64,000 nt of DNA from Bacillota bacterium (GTDB taxonomy: Bacteria > Planctomycetota > UBA8108 > UBA1146): assembly GCA_003973385.1 (NCBI GenBank), contig QNYK01000108.1, positions 1 to 64,000 on the forward strand, written 5' to 3'. Shown piece by piece: positions 16,879-25,935 of this stretch. Within the stretch, counting starts at the first letter, position 1; each line of letters begins with the position of its first letter. The notes beneath the pieces are model-generated. The model searched no databases, had not been told where the DNA came from, and saw only the letters and a list, made by a program, of their open reading frames with translations. The position numbers were made by a program, and so were the translations under genes.

Positions 16879-17931
16879 TTACCCCAGTATTCGCACTTGA
16901 GTGGAACCCTCAGCAGGTTTGACCTCGCCGATGATGCAGTATCTCTGGACACTCTCTCGCTCCATCGTCTCTGCAAGAGCCCCGAGGTTTTCAGGAGCGA
17001 TGGCCATCAGAAGGCCTCCAGAAGTTTCTGAATCGAGAGCCAGATTGAGCAGGTGCGACGGTATATCACCGGACAATTGCAGATGATCACCGAGGTGGGT
17101 GCGGTTTCGCTTCGAGCCACCGGAGACCAGTTCCCTGCGAGCAAGATCTTCGGCTCCCGACAGGATCGGCAGATCTGAAGCGACGAACTCCAGAGTCACG
17201 CCGCTGGCAGCCGCCATCTCGGCGGCGTGTCCACAAAGCCCGAAGCCAGTGACATCGGTGACGGAATGTGCATCGAGTGCAATGGCAGCCTGTGCTGCGC
17301 CAGCGTTGAGGGTAGACATCGATGATGTAGCACTACTCAGCACATCTGCATCCGCTTGTCCCTTGTTGAGAGCGGTGCTCACGGTTCCTGTCCCGAGGGC
17401 TTTGGTGAGCACCAAGATGTCTCCAGCGCGAGCACCTCCGTTGGTGAGTATTTTCGCAGGATCGATGGTGCCGGTCACTGCGAGTCCATATTTCACCTCG
17501 GAGTCGCGGACGCTATGTCCGCCCAGCAAGGCGCAGTTGGCTTCCACCAACTTCTCCGCTCCCCCGGCGAGGATCTCACCGAGCAGAGAAATCGGAAGTT
17601 CCTGAGGAAACCCCACGATGTTGAGCGCGCTCAGTGGTGATCCACCCATGGCGTAGATGTCCGACAGACTGTTGGCTGCTGCGATACGGCCAAAATCCCC
17701 GGGGTCATCGACGATCGGCGGAAAGAAATCTACCGTCTGGACGATGCAGTGATTGGTCCCGGGAATCTGGATGACCCCGGCGTCATCCAGGGTGCCTGGA
17801 CCGTGGAGAACCTCGGAGCGTGTCGGTAGCTGCAGGTTGGAGAGGACCTCGACCAGGTCCCCCGGAGGGAGCTTGGACGCTCAGCCTGCACAGGATGCGT
17901 ATTGTGTGAGTCGAATCTGTTCATCAGACAC
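16879..17931 (-). CDS. selD: Selenophosphate synthetase SelD, itself a selenoprotein (UGA at codon 17)
   Basis: Makes selenophosphate from selenide and ATP for Sec-tRNA synthesis. From GTG at 17931 (AAGGAG nine bases upstream) the frame reads about 350 residues if the TGA at 17883-17881 is decoded as selenocysteine: SCAG-U-ASKLPPGDL. This is the SelD active-site position, where Cys or Sec is normal, followed by the conserved Lys. Downstream are QTVDFFPPIVDDPGDFGRIA, AANSLSDIYAMGG, LLGGHSVRD and TGFGLCGHAAEM, all family hallmarks. A scan that treats TGA as stop sees only the part after the ATG at 17649. It lies 56 bases after selA. Confidence 0.93.
17853..17880 (-). promoter_or_regulatory. Candidate bacterial SECIS hairpin after the selD UGA
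   Basis: Just downstream of the Sec codon the message can fold with TCCC pairing GGGA around a TCCGG loop and an outer CCA/TGG helix, starting 4 bases after UGA. bSECIS elements sit in this position and recruit SelB. The fold is short and was drawn by eye. Confidence 0.35.
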
Positions 17932-17987
17932 TGGTGCTGCTCCTTCCCGGATGAGCGAGGATCACACCACATGAGGATGGCGTCAAG

Positions 17988-19397
17988 TCAGGCTCCCGAA
18001 GCGATCTCAGCAATTCGTGCAGCGATTAACTCAACCTCGTCATCCGAGATGGTCCTCACATCGATAATGACCGAGTCAGCGTGAATGGTAGGGAGCACCG
18101 CCGGATCTCCAGTTCTCAATCTCCTCGCCAGGTCCTCCGCAGTCCAGCCAGACAGTGTCAACTGGGCGGCACGACTTTCGATTGGCCGCCCGGGCAACGA
18201 ACCGCTTCCGGCATACCCATCGTGAGAAAGTGCCGTTGCTGAAGCGCCGGGGATGGCAATGATACTCTCGACCAGTCGAGCCAGGCGCGTTTCCAGTTGC
18301 TCCGTGGTTGCCAGAACCCGCTGCAGTGCGGGGATTCGTGCTATCGCTTCTTCCTCGCCACGCAGGTAGATTCGCAGGGTCTCCTCGAGCGCGATGTAAG
18401 TCATCCTGCCAGGCCTCAGTGCGCGGTATAGCGGGTGCTTTCGACAGCGCTCGACCAGTTCGGTGGATCCCACGATGATTCCTGCTTGCGGACCTCCAAG
18501 CAACTTGTCGCCACTGAAGCAGACCAGGCCGCAGCCGTGGGAAATGCTCTCGCGTACGTACGACTCGCCTGTCATGCCCCGGGCAGCGAGATCGACCATG
18601 CACCCCGATCCCATGTCATGGACCACGGGGACACCGTGCTTTCGTCCAATTTCACACAGTTCCTCGATGGTCGTCTCCTCGGTGAAGCCGACGACGCGGT
18701 AATTGGAGGTGTGAACCTTGAGGATCATCGCTGATTTCGCATGGCACGCCTCGTCGTAATCGGCGGCACGTGTTCTGTTGGTAGTGCCGACAGCACACAA
18801 CTGAGCGCCTCCCTGCTCCATGATGTCAGGAACACGGAAGGAACCGCCGATTTCCACCAGCTCACCGTGGGAGACGAGAACTTCCTTACCCTCAGCGAGC
18901 GCAGAAATTAGCAACAGTGTTGCACCGGCGTTGTTGTTGACGACGGTTGCATCTTCGGCACCCGTGAGTTCCTTCAGGAGCTTTGCCGCTCCCTCATCCC
19001 TGCCGCCTCTCTCTCCACTTTCGAGGTCGACCTCGACGCGGACAGGGTGTCTGAGCGTCTCGACCAGGACATCTGCTACACCTGGTGGCAGCGGGGCTCG
19101 ACCCAGTCCCGTATGAAGCACAACTCCAGTCGCATTCACAACACGTCGGTAATAGGGCTGGATGCGGTGCTCGAGGCGAGCGTCAAGAGCCAGGACGATG
19201 CGGTCCTCCTCAAGCTCGGCAGCATCCACCTCTCCATTGAGTGCCCGGGCACGGAGCGAGTCAAAGAGCGATCTGCACTCGGAAAGCACCAGTGCACGTG
19301 AATGACGAGCACAGAGTGTGCACACGTCTTCTCGTTGCAGCAGCCGATCGATCTGTGGAAGCCGTCGCAGCAGCTCACCGGTATCGGGACGGTTCAT
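17988..19397 (-). CDS. selA: L-seryl-tRNA(Sec) selenium transferase SelA
   Basis: Converts Ser-tRNA(Sec) to Sec-tRNA(Sec) with selenophosphate, as a large PLP-dependent ring. The 469 residues match the bacterial family: an N-terminal tRNA-binding region (LPQIDRLL), RRVVNATGVVLHTGLGRAPL, TVVNNNAGATLL, HDMGSGC and the PLP lysine in FSGDKLLGGPQAG (Lys298 by codon count). The ATG overlaps the stop of the upstream DUF3108-like gene by 4 bases. SelA, SelD and tRNA-Sec follow in order on one strand; SelB is not in the window. Confidence 0.96.
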   Translation of the reverse strand: MNRPDTGELLRRLPQIDRLLQREDVCTLCARHSRALVLSECRSLFDSLRARALNGEVDAAELEEDRIVLALDARLEHRIQPYYRRVVNATGVVLHTGLGRAPLPPGVADVLVETLRHPVRVEVDLESGERGGRDEGAAKLLKELTGAEDATVVNNNAGATLLLISALAEGKEVLVSHGELVEIGGSFRVPDIMEQGGAQLCAVGTTNRTRAADYDEACHAKSAMILKVHTSNYRVVGFTEETTIEELCEIGRKHGVPVVHDMGSGCMVDLAARGMTGESYVRESISHGCGLVCFSGDKLLGGPQAGIIVGSTELVERCRKHPLYRALRPGRMTYIALEETLRIYLRGEEEAIARIPALQRVLATTEQLETRLARLVESIIAIPGASATALSHDGYAGSGSLPGRPIESRAAQLTLSGWTAEDLARRLRTGDPAVLPTIHADSVIIDVRTISDDEVELIAARIAEIASGA

Positions 19398-20503
19398 CGA
19401 GGACCGTCCAGTGATTTATCAGACTCCTGATTGGAGATGGCGGAATGTCGAGCCTGGACCACTGCAGCGTCACCGACAGAAATCAGTTCGATGCGAGCTT
19501 TCAGGTTCAGGTAGGCAAACGGCAGCATCCCCTCGATCAGCACAGGACGTCCCGATTGCGAGTCGAACCAGACGCGCAGGGTACCGTGAATCCCGAACAG
19601 CCCCTCAAACCGCTTCTTCTCGTTGCCGTCGCTGGGAATCGGGTTGAGCGCCATCTCGATGGCATCGTAATCGCCCTCCTTGACCGAGATCTGTTGTCTG
19701 CGCTGGGGTTGGACCTGCACATACCAGCGAGAGTCGTCATTGACGACTGGAATGATCATTGGCTCATCTCCGGCAGGGAACTGTGCAGTTCTGGCGACAT
19801 AGATCGCAGTCAAGAGATCTACATACGGTTCCTCTACCTCGTGATCCTTGACGTGAATCCAGTTCTCGTGCAGGGCGATCTCGCAGTCCTTGCTGGCACA
19901 ATGTGCTTGCTTGGTTCCCCAGGGAATGGGGCCTTTCCATGCCACCTCGGAGACGAGGTGATGCTTGTTCTTGCAATCAGAGATCCGGCAGTGAGACCGC
20001 TTTGAGAAAGAGATCTTGTTTTCTTCAAAGATCAATTTCTTCGTGTGGTGTTCAGTTCCTCGCTGAGTATTCATGAAACTGATGGGCTGCTTTCCCCCGG
20101 CTTCCATCGTGCTGACGATCCGTTGATCGATGGAATAGCCAAACCTCTGTCCGCGCCCTCGAGCGTGAATGATCATTCTGGAATCTGATTCCTCCCAGGT
20201 GGCCAGTTCCAGGTAGCCGACGAGAACGCTGGCGCCTTGCCACTCGACGGTGGCCAGGAATAACAACCTCTCACCGAGCGGGAGGGCCGAGGGGACGATC
20301 TGGGCCAGATCCTCGATGGCGATGCCAGGCACCAGGCTCGAGGGATCATCCGGCGATTTCTGAGAGTGAGGGGTTGGGCTGTCTGCACCCGTGACCTGCT
20401 GGGGAGGAGCCTGAGGAGGCTCTCCAGCCTGTACGGCCACGAGCAGTAGAGCGGTCAAGAATCCGGATACCATCGTCACTCCCAACGCGAAGACGCGGGC
20501 CAT
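19394..20503 (-). CDS. Secreted DUF3108-like protein with two HCxxxDC motifs
   Basis: About 369 residues starting with a signal-like segment (ARVFALGV, then a hydrophobic run to VQAGEP), a proline-rich linker and a beta-rich body resembling DUF3108 (YSIDQRIVSTMEAGG near the middle, AIEMALNPI later). Two short motifs share the pattern HCxxxDC (SHCRISDC and AHCASKDC), the first followed by further Lys/His residues, which suggests a metal or disulfide site. ATG at 20503 is chosen for the signal peptide; a GTG at 20539 is in frame. It overlaps selA by 4 bases, so it is probably co-transcribed. I do not know its function. Confidence 0.6.
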   Translation of the reverse strand: MARVFALGVTMVSGFLTALLLVAVQAGEPPQAPPQQVTGADSPTPHSQKSPDDPSSLVPGIAIEDLAQIVPSALPLGERLLFLATVEWQGASVLVGYLELATWEESDSRMIIHARGRGQRFGYSIDQRIVSTMEAGGKQPISFMNTQRGTEHHTKKLIFEENKISFSKRSHCRISDCKNKHHLVSEVAWKGPIPWGTKQAHCASKDCEIALHENWIHVKDHEVEEPYVDLLTAIYVARTAQFPAGDEPMIIPVVNDDSRWYVQVQPQRRQQISVKEGDYDAIEMALNPIPSDGNEKKRFEGLFGIHGTLRVWFDSQSGRPVLIEGMLPFAYLNLKARIELISVGDAAVVQARHSAISNQESDKSLDGPR

Positions 20504-20848
20504 CGGGGCCACAATCGCCCCAACGGTCCCCCCTGCCACCGATGGTATACCGAGGTCTCGATATTGCCAACGCCAGAACCCCCCTATCCGGGTTCCCGAG
20601 TGACTATCGTTGATTTCCCCTTGGGAATCTTCCCCTCATCGGTTCCCACGTCCTCTCTGAACTCCCATACTGGCTCGGCCTCGAGGAGGCGTTTTCCGCG
20701 GGGTTGTGCAGGATCCGCCGTGGTCCTGATATTCAATGCGGGGGTGGAGTTTCGACGAGTGGTGAGCAATGCCTCTTTTCTCGTCGGAGGTCTCTGGTCC
20801 CAATTTTTCCGGTGTTTAGCAGTAGTACACTCGCAGAAAGGGGTACAC
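20504..20848. other. Intergenic region between the selA operon and hup
   Basis: About 345 bases between divergent genes. A frame in phase with hup is open across most of it but has no family similarity, poor codon texture and no ribosome-binding site, so I treat it as non-coding. It must hold the promoters for both directions; a plausible minus-strand pair (TTGGCA, then TATACC about 15 bases later) lies near 20540-20565. Confidence 0.5.
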
Positions 20849-21118
20849 ATGAACAAGGCCGAACTGGTTGGTGCCGTTCAAAAGAGTCTCGATGATTCCA
20901 AAGCCGGTGCCGAGCGTGCGGTGAATGCGGTGATCGATGCCATCAAGACTGGCGTCAAGAAGGACAAGTCGGTGCAGGTTGTAGGATTCGGAACTTTCAG
21001 CGTCCGCAAGCGCGCAGCTCGTGATGGCCGTAATCCTCAGACCGGAGAAACCATCAAGATCAAAGCCTCTCGCAGTGTTGCCTTCAAGCCTTCCAAGACC
21101 TTCAAGGATATGGTCTAG
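20849..21118 (+). CDS. hup: HU-family DNA-binding protein
   Basis: An 89-residue histone-like protein that bends DNA as a dimer. It begins MNKAELVGAVQKSL and carries the HU/IHF signature at about 46-69 (GFGTFSVRKRAARDGRNP, then TGE). ATG at 20849 follows AAAGGGG. The length is standard for HU; I cannot tell HU from IHF-like use. It stands alone, followed by a strong terminator. Confidence 0.95.
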   Translation: MNKAELVGAVQKSLDDSKAGAERAVNAVIDAIKTGVKKDKSVQVVGFGTFSVRKRAARDGRNPQTGETIKIKASRSVAFKPSKTFKDMV

Positions 21119-21147
21119 AAGACAGATCTGATTCAAGACTGACAATT

Positions 21148-21179
21148 TCGGGTGTGCCTCGTTTGCGAGGCACACCCGA
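21148..21179. terminator. Bidirectional terminator between hup and priA
   Basis: A perfect 14-bp stem (TCGGGTGTGCCTCG and its complement) closes a TTTG loop. It is followed by TTTCT on the plus strand, with AAATT before it giving a short T-rich tail on the minus strand. It sits between convergent hup and priA and can serve both. Confidence 0.85.
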
Positions 21180-21190
21180 TTTCTATTCTG

Positions 21191-23407
21191 CTACAGGAGG
21201 TTCTGCGGGTCGATGTCGAGGGTGATCCTGGTGGAGGCCCATCTGGGCTTCTGTGCCTGTGCAGCTCTGGCGACCTCGCGCAGTGGTCCGCGTTCAACAC
21301 TCTTGATGAGCATGTGCTGGCGAAACCTACCGCGCAAGCGCTCGATCGGAGCGGGTGCTGGTCCGAGGATCTCGACCTCTGGATGATTCATCTCCTTCAT
21401 CATCTCGGCCAGCGACATGGCGCTCTCCCTGGCCTTTTTCTCATCTTCGTCCTCGCAGAGCAGCCGAGCGAGATGGCCATGGGGGGGATATTTCAGCATC
21501 CTTCTGATCGAATCTTCCTCGTCGAGTAATCCGTCCAGATCCTGCCGGGAAGCACAACACAGCGCGTAATGTTCCGGCTGCTTGGTCTGGAGCACGACAT
21601 GTCCTGGCGATTCTCCTCTTCCTGCTCTCCCTGCTACCTGGCAGAGCAGTTGTGCAGTTCTCTCCGCGGAGCGGAAGTCAGGAAGCCCCAGTGCGATGTC
21701 CGCATCGAGGACTCCTACCAGCGTGACCCCGGGAATGTCATGCCCCTTGGCGACCATCTGCGTGCCGACCAGGATCTGAGTCTCACCATCCCTGAATCGT
21801 CGTAGAATCGCCTCCATCCGGGAGGTACTGGTCACGGTATCCCTGTCGAGGCGGTCGATCTTTACCCCCGGGAACAGCGAATTGAGAGAATCCTCGATCC
21901 TCTCCGTTCCGGGAGAACGCTGCTGGATTCCGGTGAATTGGCAGTCGGGGCACTTTGAAGGGATCGGCCGATGCTCACCGCAGTAGTTGCACTGCGAACG
22001 CGACTTACCCTTGTGGAAGGTCAGCGGAATATCGCACTGATGGCACCGCAGATTAAAACCGCAGCGAGGACAGTGAATGTTGCGAGCGAAACCTCTTCGA
22101 TTGAGGAACAGCAGCACCTGCTCATCTCGCTCAAGAGTGGCGCGGATCCTATCTATGAGAGGAATGGAAAACAGTCCGCCTCCGCCTACCGACTTGGCCT
22201 CCGCGCGGCGGTCGATCACCTCGACGGTGGCCAGAGGCCTGCCATTGGCTCGCTCGTCCAGCCGAAGTCGCTCGAATCTTCCGCGTCGAACATTTTCCAG
22301 AGACTCCATCGATGGAGTTGCCGATCCGAGTACACACGGGACCCCGAGGCGATGAGCACGCATCACTGCAACATCTCGTGCGTGATATCGAGGCGAGTTC
22401 TCCTGCTTGTATGAGGACTCATGAGATTCGTCGACGATGATGATTCCCAGATCGGTGACGGGTGCAAAGACCGCACTCCGCGCACCCAGTGCGATCTTCA
22501 CCTCTCCTTGTCGGAGTCGTTCGTAATGCACTGCTCGCTCCGAATCGGGAAGCATGGAGTGCAAGATGGCGACGGGCCCCAGCCGCTCTGTGAATCGTTC
22601 AACCGCCTGAGGCGTCAGTGCGATCTCCGGCAACAAGACGAGAGCGCCGCGACCCATCTCCAGCGCTCGCTGGACGCAGCGTATGTATACTTCGGTCTTG
22701 CCGCTGCCGGTGACGCCGTGGAGGAGGTAGGTCTGGTACTCCGGTTTTGACACCGAGGAACTGATCTTCTCGATGGCATCGATCTGCTGCTGATTCGGAT
22801 CAAAGCTCGGGGAGATCAGGACAGTGGACGATCCGTTATCCTCACATCCGGGAGTGCCAAACTCAGGGGGCAGAGCATCGAAGATCTCGACAAGACCCCG
22901 ACGAGCGAGAGTTTTCACGGGGCTGTCGCTGACGGAGCACTCGTCGACGAGCCGTTGCATCTGCCTGGGTGTCGCGGATTGACGAAGATGCTCGAGTACC
23001 TTCCTCCGCGCCTCGGGGACTTCACGGGTCAACTCGACTTGTTTTCCCTCGGGAGTCAACTTGACCCAGCGAACCGTTCGCACCCGACGAGTGCGCACCG
23101 GCCTGGGGAGAGCACACTCGATCACCTCGCCGATGCCGCAGAGGTAGTAATCGGCGGTCCACCGTAACAGATCGAGCAGTTCCGCCTCGATCTCTGCACC
23201 TTGAGCCACGATCCCATCGATGTCGCGAAGCCTCGGATGAGGTGAGTGATCGGTCAAGTCGACGACCCAGCCGTGTCGCTTGGTGGGTCCGAATGGGACG
23301 AGGACCTGAATACCGGGTCGGATCTTATCCTTCAGTGACTCGGGGATCCGGTAATCAAAGGGCTCGTGAAGGGGGATCGGCACTGCCACGCGTGCGATGC
23401 TGGTCAT
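21191..23407 (-). CDS. priA: Primosomal helicase PriA
   Basis: Restarts collapsed replication forks by loading the replicative helicase. The 738 residues start at ATG 23407 (MTSIARVAVPIPLHEPFDYR, the normal N-terminus); the frame is open further upstream but that part is unconserved. Seen in order: the 3'-end DNA-binding domain, Walker A GVTGSGKTE (Lys237), the DEAH-box position written DESHESSYKQ instead of the usual DEEH, a zinc-binding cysteine cluster (CPRCGFNLRCHQC, CNYCG, CPDC) and helicase motifs VAKGHD and QVAGRAGRGE. It converges on hup. Confidence 0.95.
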   Translation of the reverse strand: MTSIARVAVPIPLHEPFDYRIPESLKDKIRPGIQVLVPFGPTKRHGWVVDLTDHSPHPRLRDIDGIVAQGAEIEAELLDLLRWTADYYLCGIGEVIECALPRPVRTRRVRTVRWVKLTPEGKQVELTREVPEARRKVLEHLRQSATPRQMQRLVDECSVSDSPVKTLARRGLVEIFDALPPEFGTPGCEDNGSSTVLISPSFDPNQQQIDAIEKISSSVSKPEYQTYLLHGVTGSGKTEVYIRCVQRALEMGRGALVLLPEIALTPQAVERFTERLGPVAILHSMLPDSERAVHYERLRQGEVKIALGARSAVFAPVTDLGIIIVDESHESSYKQENSPRYHARDVAVMRAHRLGVPCVLGSATPSMESLENVRRGRFERLRLDERANGRPLATVEVIDRRAEAKSVGGGGLFSIPLIDRIRATLERDEQVLLFLNRRGFARNIHCPRCGFNLRCHQCDIPLTFHKGKSRSQCNYCGEHRPIPSKCPDCQFTGIQQRSPGTERIEDSLNSLFPGVKIDRLDRDTVTSTSRMEAILRRFRDGETQILVGTQMVAKGHDIPGVTLVGVLDADIALGLPDFRSAERTAQLLCQVAGRAGRGESPGHVVLQTKQPEHYALCCASRQDLDGLLDEEDSIRRMLKYPPHGHLARLLCEDEDEKKARESAMSLAEMMKEMNHPEVEILGPAPAPIERLRGRFRQHMLIKSVERGPLREVARAAQAQKPRWASTRITLDIDPQNLL

Positions 23408-23593
23408 CTGACAATCTCCCCTTCCCTCAGAACTGGATTCCTCGGCAATTTCCAGCCGTATCGTCACCGATGACAGATACTTGCGGCAAGGGGGAAGGGA
23501 TTCCTTGAGAAGCGAGGCCTGGCGCGAGATGATGACAGATGCGTGAGATCCCCCCGATCGGGAGGAAGCGCACTGGCTACCCGGGAGATGATC

Positions 23594-24361
23594 ATGAGTC
23601 ACGAGCCTGCGACCGCAAATGCCTGGTATCTCGACGCCTTTCGGGCGGAGTATCTGGAGGTCTATCCGTGGCGCGATCAGGCCTCCGCAGAGCAAGAGGT
23701 CGACCGCGCCCTGGAATGGCTCTCGGTCTCCCCTCAGGATCGAGTACTCGACCTCTGTTGTGGCGCTGGGCGGCATAGCCACTGGATCAGAAACAACTGT
23801 TCGCTGCTCTATTCCCTCGATCTCTCGGAGAGCCTCTTGAAACGAGCCCGCTCGCAGCTGGGCCGTGATGCGGCGCTGGTGCGAGCCGATGTCCGCACCC
23901 TCCCCTTCGTCGATGCCAGTTTTGACCAGGTGCTGATGTTCTTCACTTCCTTTGGTTACTTCGCCACCGATGAAGAAAATGGATCGGTGCTGAAGGAGGT
24001 GGCGAGGGTGGTCCGGGTCGATGGTGGGTTACTTCTCGATCTGCCCGATAGAGATTCAACCATCGAGGGCCTGGTGGCGAGCAGCCACCGCAGCGAGGGG
24101 GATCTATCGATCGAGGAGCATCGTTCTCTCTCTGTCGATGGCAAGAGAGTGGAGAAGTCGGTGGTTCTGGAGCGCGGTGGGAATGAACGTCGGTACACCG
24201 AATCGGTTCGGTTGTATCACTTCGATGAGATGGAGACGCTGTTGATTCAGGCTGGCTGGAAGATCTCAAATTGCCACGGCGACTGGCAAGGAGGTCGTTA
24301 CATCTGCGGAGAATCTCCCCGCATGATCATGGTGGCCATGCGACAGGATGAAGATCGATGA
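23594..24361 (+). CDS. Class I SAM-dependent methyltransferase upstream of bshC
   Basis: A 255-residue Rossmann-fold methyltransferase: motif I VLDLCCGAGRHS, an acidic end of strand 2 (YSLDLS) and the VLMFFTSFGYF region. ATG at 23594 follows GGAG at 6 bases; ATG at 23588 is also in frame. The stop overlaps bshC by 4 bases (ATGA), so it belongs to the bacillithiol operon. In Chlorobiaceae a methyltransferase makes N-methyl-bacillithiol; this gene is a candidate for such a step, by context only. The substrate is not shown by the sequence. Confidence 0.8.
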   Translation: MSHEPATANAWYLDAFRAEYLEVYPWRDQASAEQEVDRALEWLSVSPQDRVLDLCCGAGRHSHWIRNNCSLLYSLDLSESLLKRARSQLGRDAALVRADVRTLPFVDASFDQVLMFFTSFGYFATDEENGSVLKEVARVVRVDGGLLLDLPDRDSTIEGLVASSHRSEGDLSIEEHRSLSVDGKRVEKSVVLERGGNERRYTESVRLYHFDEMETLLIQAGWKISNCHGDWQGGRYICGESPRMIMVAMRQDEDR

Positions 24362-25935
24362 AGCACCACGACCCGCATCCACTGCTCGAGATTCTCCGTG
24401 GTTCCGACCGGGCGGCCAGCACCGCGCTCGGGATCGTCTCCATCGATCCTGACGAACTGGTGCAACGGACCAGAAGCAGAGAGCCGGACCCGACTCGGCG
24501 CGAGCAATTCCTGGAAGCGGTGCGCCCGAGGTGGGCAGGATTGGAACTTCCGCCCGCCGCCCGGGCAGCGGCGAGTCGGCTCGAGGATCCAGCGACCCGA
24601 ATCGTCATCGCCGGCCATCAACCCGCGCTCTGGGGAGGACCACTGCTGGTGATCTCCAAGATTCTCTCGCTGTTGCACCTGGCAATCCAGATGGAGGCGG
24701 CAGGGATCCCGACGGTGCCGATCTTCTGGGTCGCTGACGATGATCACGACGGATCAGAACTCGATCCCGGGTCGTTCCACGATGAGAAGCAACTGGAGCA
24801 ACCCTTTGCGAGCGGGCGACGCCCCATCTTCGACCTGAAGCATCCTCAGTTGCCAGCAGAGCGGTTAGCAGCACTCTCCGATGCTCTGGGAACGGCCCCT
24901 CATGCTCAGCAGGCGCTTCGCCTCGCATCTGGATCGATCTGTGCTTCCCCGGCGGAAGAGTTCATTTCATTCATCTCACACGTACTTCCTGATGCCGCGC
25001 TGTTGCCGGTGGTGCCGAGGTGGTTGCGCAGCTTGCAGACTCCCGTGATCGAGCAGGTACTCGATGATGTCGACCTCTACCGAGACCTGATCCAGCGATC
25101 CATCGATGAACAGATCCAGTCGGGGGTCCCGGCACCGGTCCCGGCTCCGCGGGGAATGCCACTATTTGTCATCGACTCCGATGGCCTGCGGCGTCGGCCC
25201 GAGGAACAAGGGCTGTCGATCGACGATGTGCGGAGCATCGATCCGGATCGGATCTCCCCCGATGCGCTGCTGAGGACGGTGGTGCAGGACCAGGTGATCG
25301 ACCCGGCTGCGGTGGTCCTGGGTCCTACCGAACTCTGCTACGCCATCGAGACACGCGCGGTTCGTCAACACCACGGTTGGTCCAGTCCGATGTGGCTGCC
25401 CAGACCACGGCTTCGCCCCGTCTCGTTGGCGCTGATCGAGCAACTCGTCGACGAGGGAGTCGACAGGGATCAGATCCACCCCGGGGCGGTTGCAGCCGAT
25501 CTGATCCGCTGTGAGGTAGCGACACGGGAGGCGACCCAGATCGCCAGTCTCGGTCAGGACCTGATCCAGAAGGTCGAGGGGCTCGTATCGAACCCGGATG
25601 CGACCGCTGCGCTGCGCCGTCGTGCGCGCCGGCTGGTCAGGACCTGGAGGCGCCAGTTCCAGCGCCTGGAGACCTCGGTCGAGGGGCAATTGGTCGGACC
25701 GACCGTCGAGGTGAAGCGCCAGAGGGTCACCGCGCTGCTCGAACTGCTGTTTCCGGATGGCCGCGAGCCGGAGCGATGCCGCAACATTCTCGATCTGATC
25801 GGTCACCATGGAATCGATGTGATCGAGCGAATGAGGCGTGCGTTGGAGATGGAGGATTCGCCCTGGGATGGGGCGATTCTCGAGTTCCCGGGCGAGAAGG
25901 TGACGGATAAGGAGAATCTCGATGTGCAGTGTTGA
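24358..25935 (+). CDS. bshC: Bacillithiol synthase BshC (cysteine-adding enzyme)
   Basis: Adds cysteine to GlcN-malate in the last step of bacillithiol synthesis. The 525-residue protein carries the family signatures GHQPALWGGP (about 86-95, aligning with TGQQPGLFGGP) and FWVADDDHDGSELD (about 123-136, aligning with FWVAxEDHDxxE), and a long C-terminal coiled region. It starts inside the stop of the methyltransferase and runs 14 bases into bshB. The identity is supported by direct adjacency to bshB and bshA. Confidence 0.93.
   Translation: MKHHDPHPLLEILRGSDRAASTALGIVSIDPDELVQRTRSREPDPTRREQFLEAVRPRWAGLELPPAARAAASRLEDPATRIVIAGHQPALWGGPLLVISKILSLLHLAIQMEAAGIPTVPIFWVADDDHDGSELDPGSFHDEKQLEQPFASGRRPIFDLKHPQLPAERLAALSDALGTAPHAQQALRLASGSICASPAEEFISFISHVLPDAALLPVVPRWLRSLQTPVIEQVLDDVDLYRDLIQRSIDEQIQSGVPAPVPAPRGMPLFVIDSDGLRRRPEEQGLSIDDVRSIDPDRISPDALLRTVVQDQVIDPAAVVLGPTELCYAIETRAVRQHHGWSSPMWLPRPRLRPVSLALIEQLVDEGVDRDQIHPGAVAADLIRCEVATREATQIASLGQDLIQKVEGLVSNPDATAALRRRARRLVRTWRRQFQRLETSVEGQLVGPTVEVKRQRVTALLELLFPDGREPERCRNILDLIGHHGIDVIERMRRALEMEDSPWDGAILEFPGEKVTDKENLDVQC

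Noticed and set aside
20564-20848. Upstream extension of the hup frame
   Set aside because: HU proteins start at MNKAEL; the extension of 95 codons has no conservation and no ribosome site.
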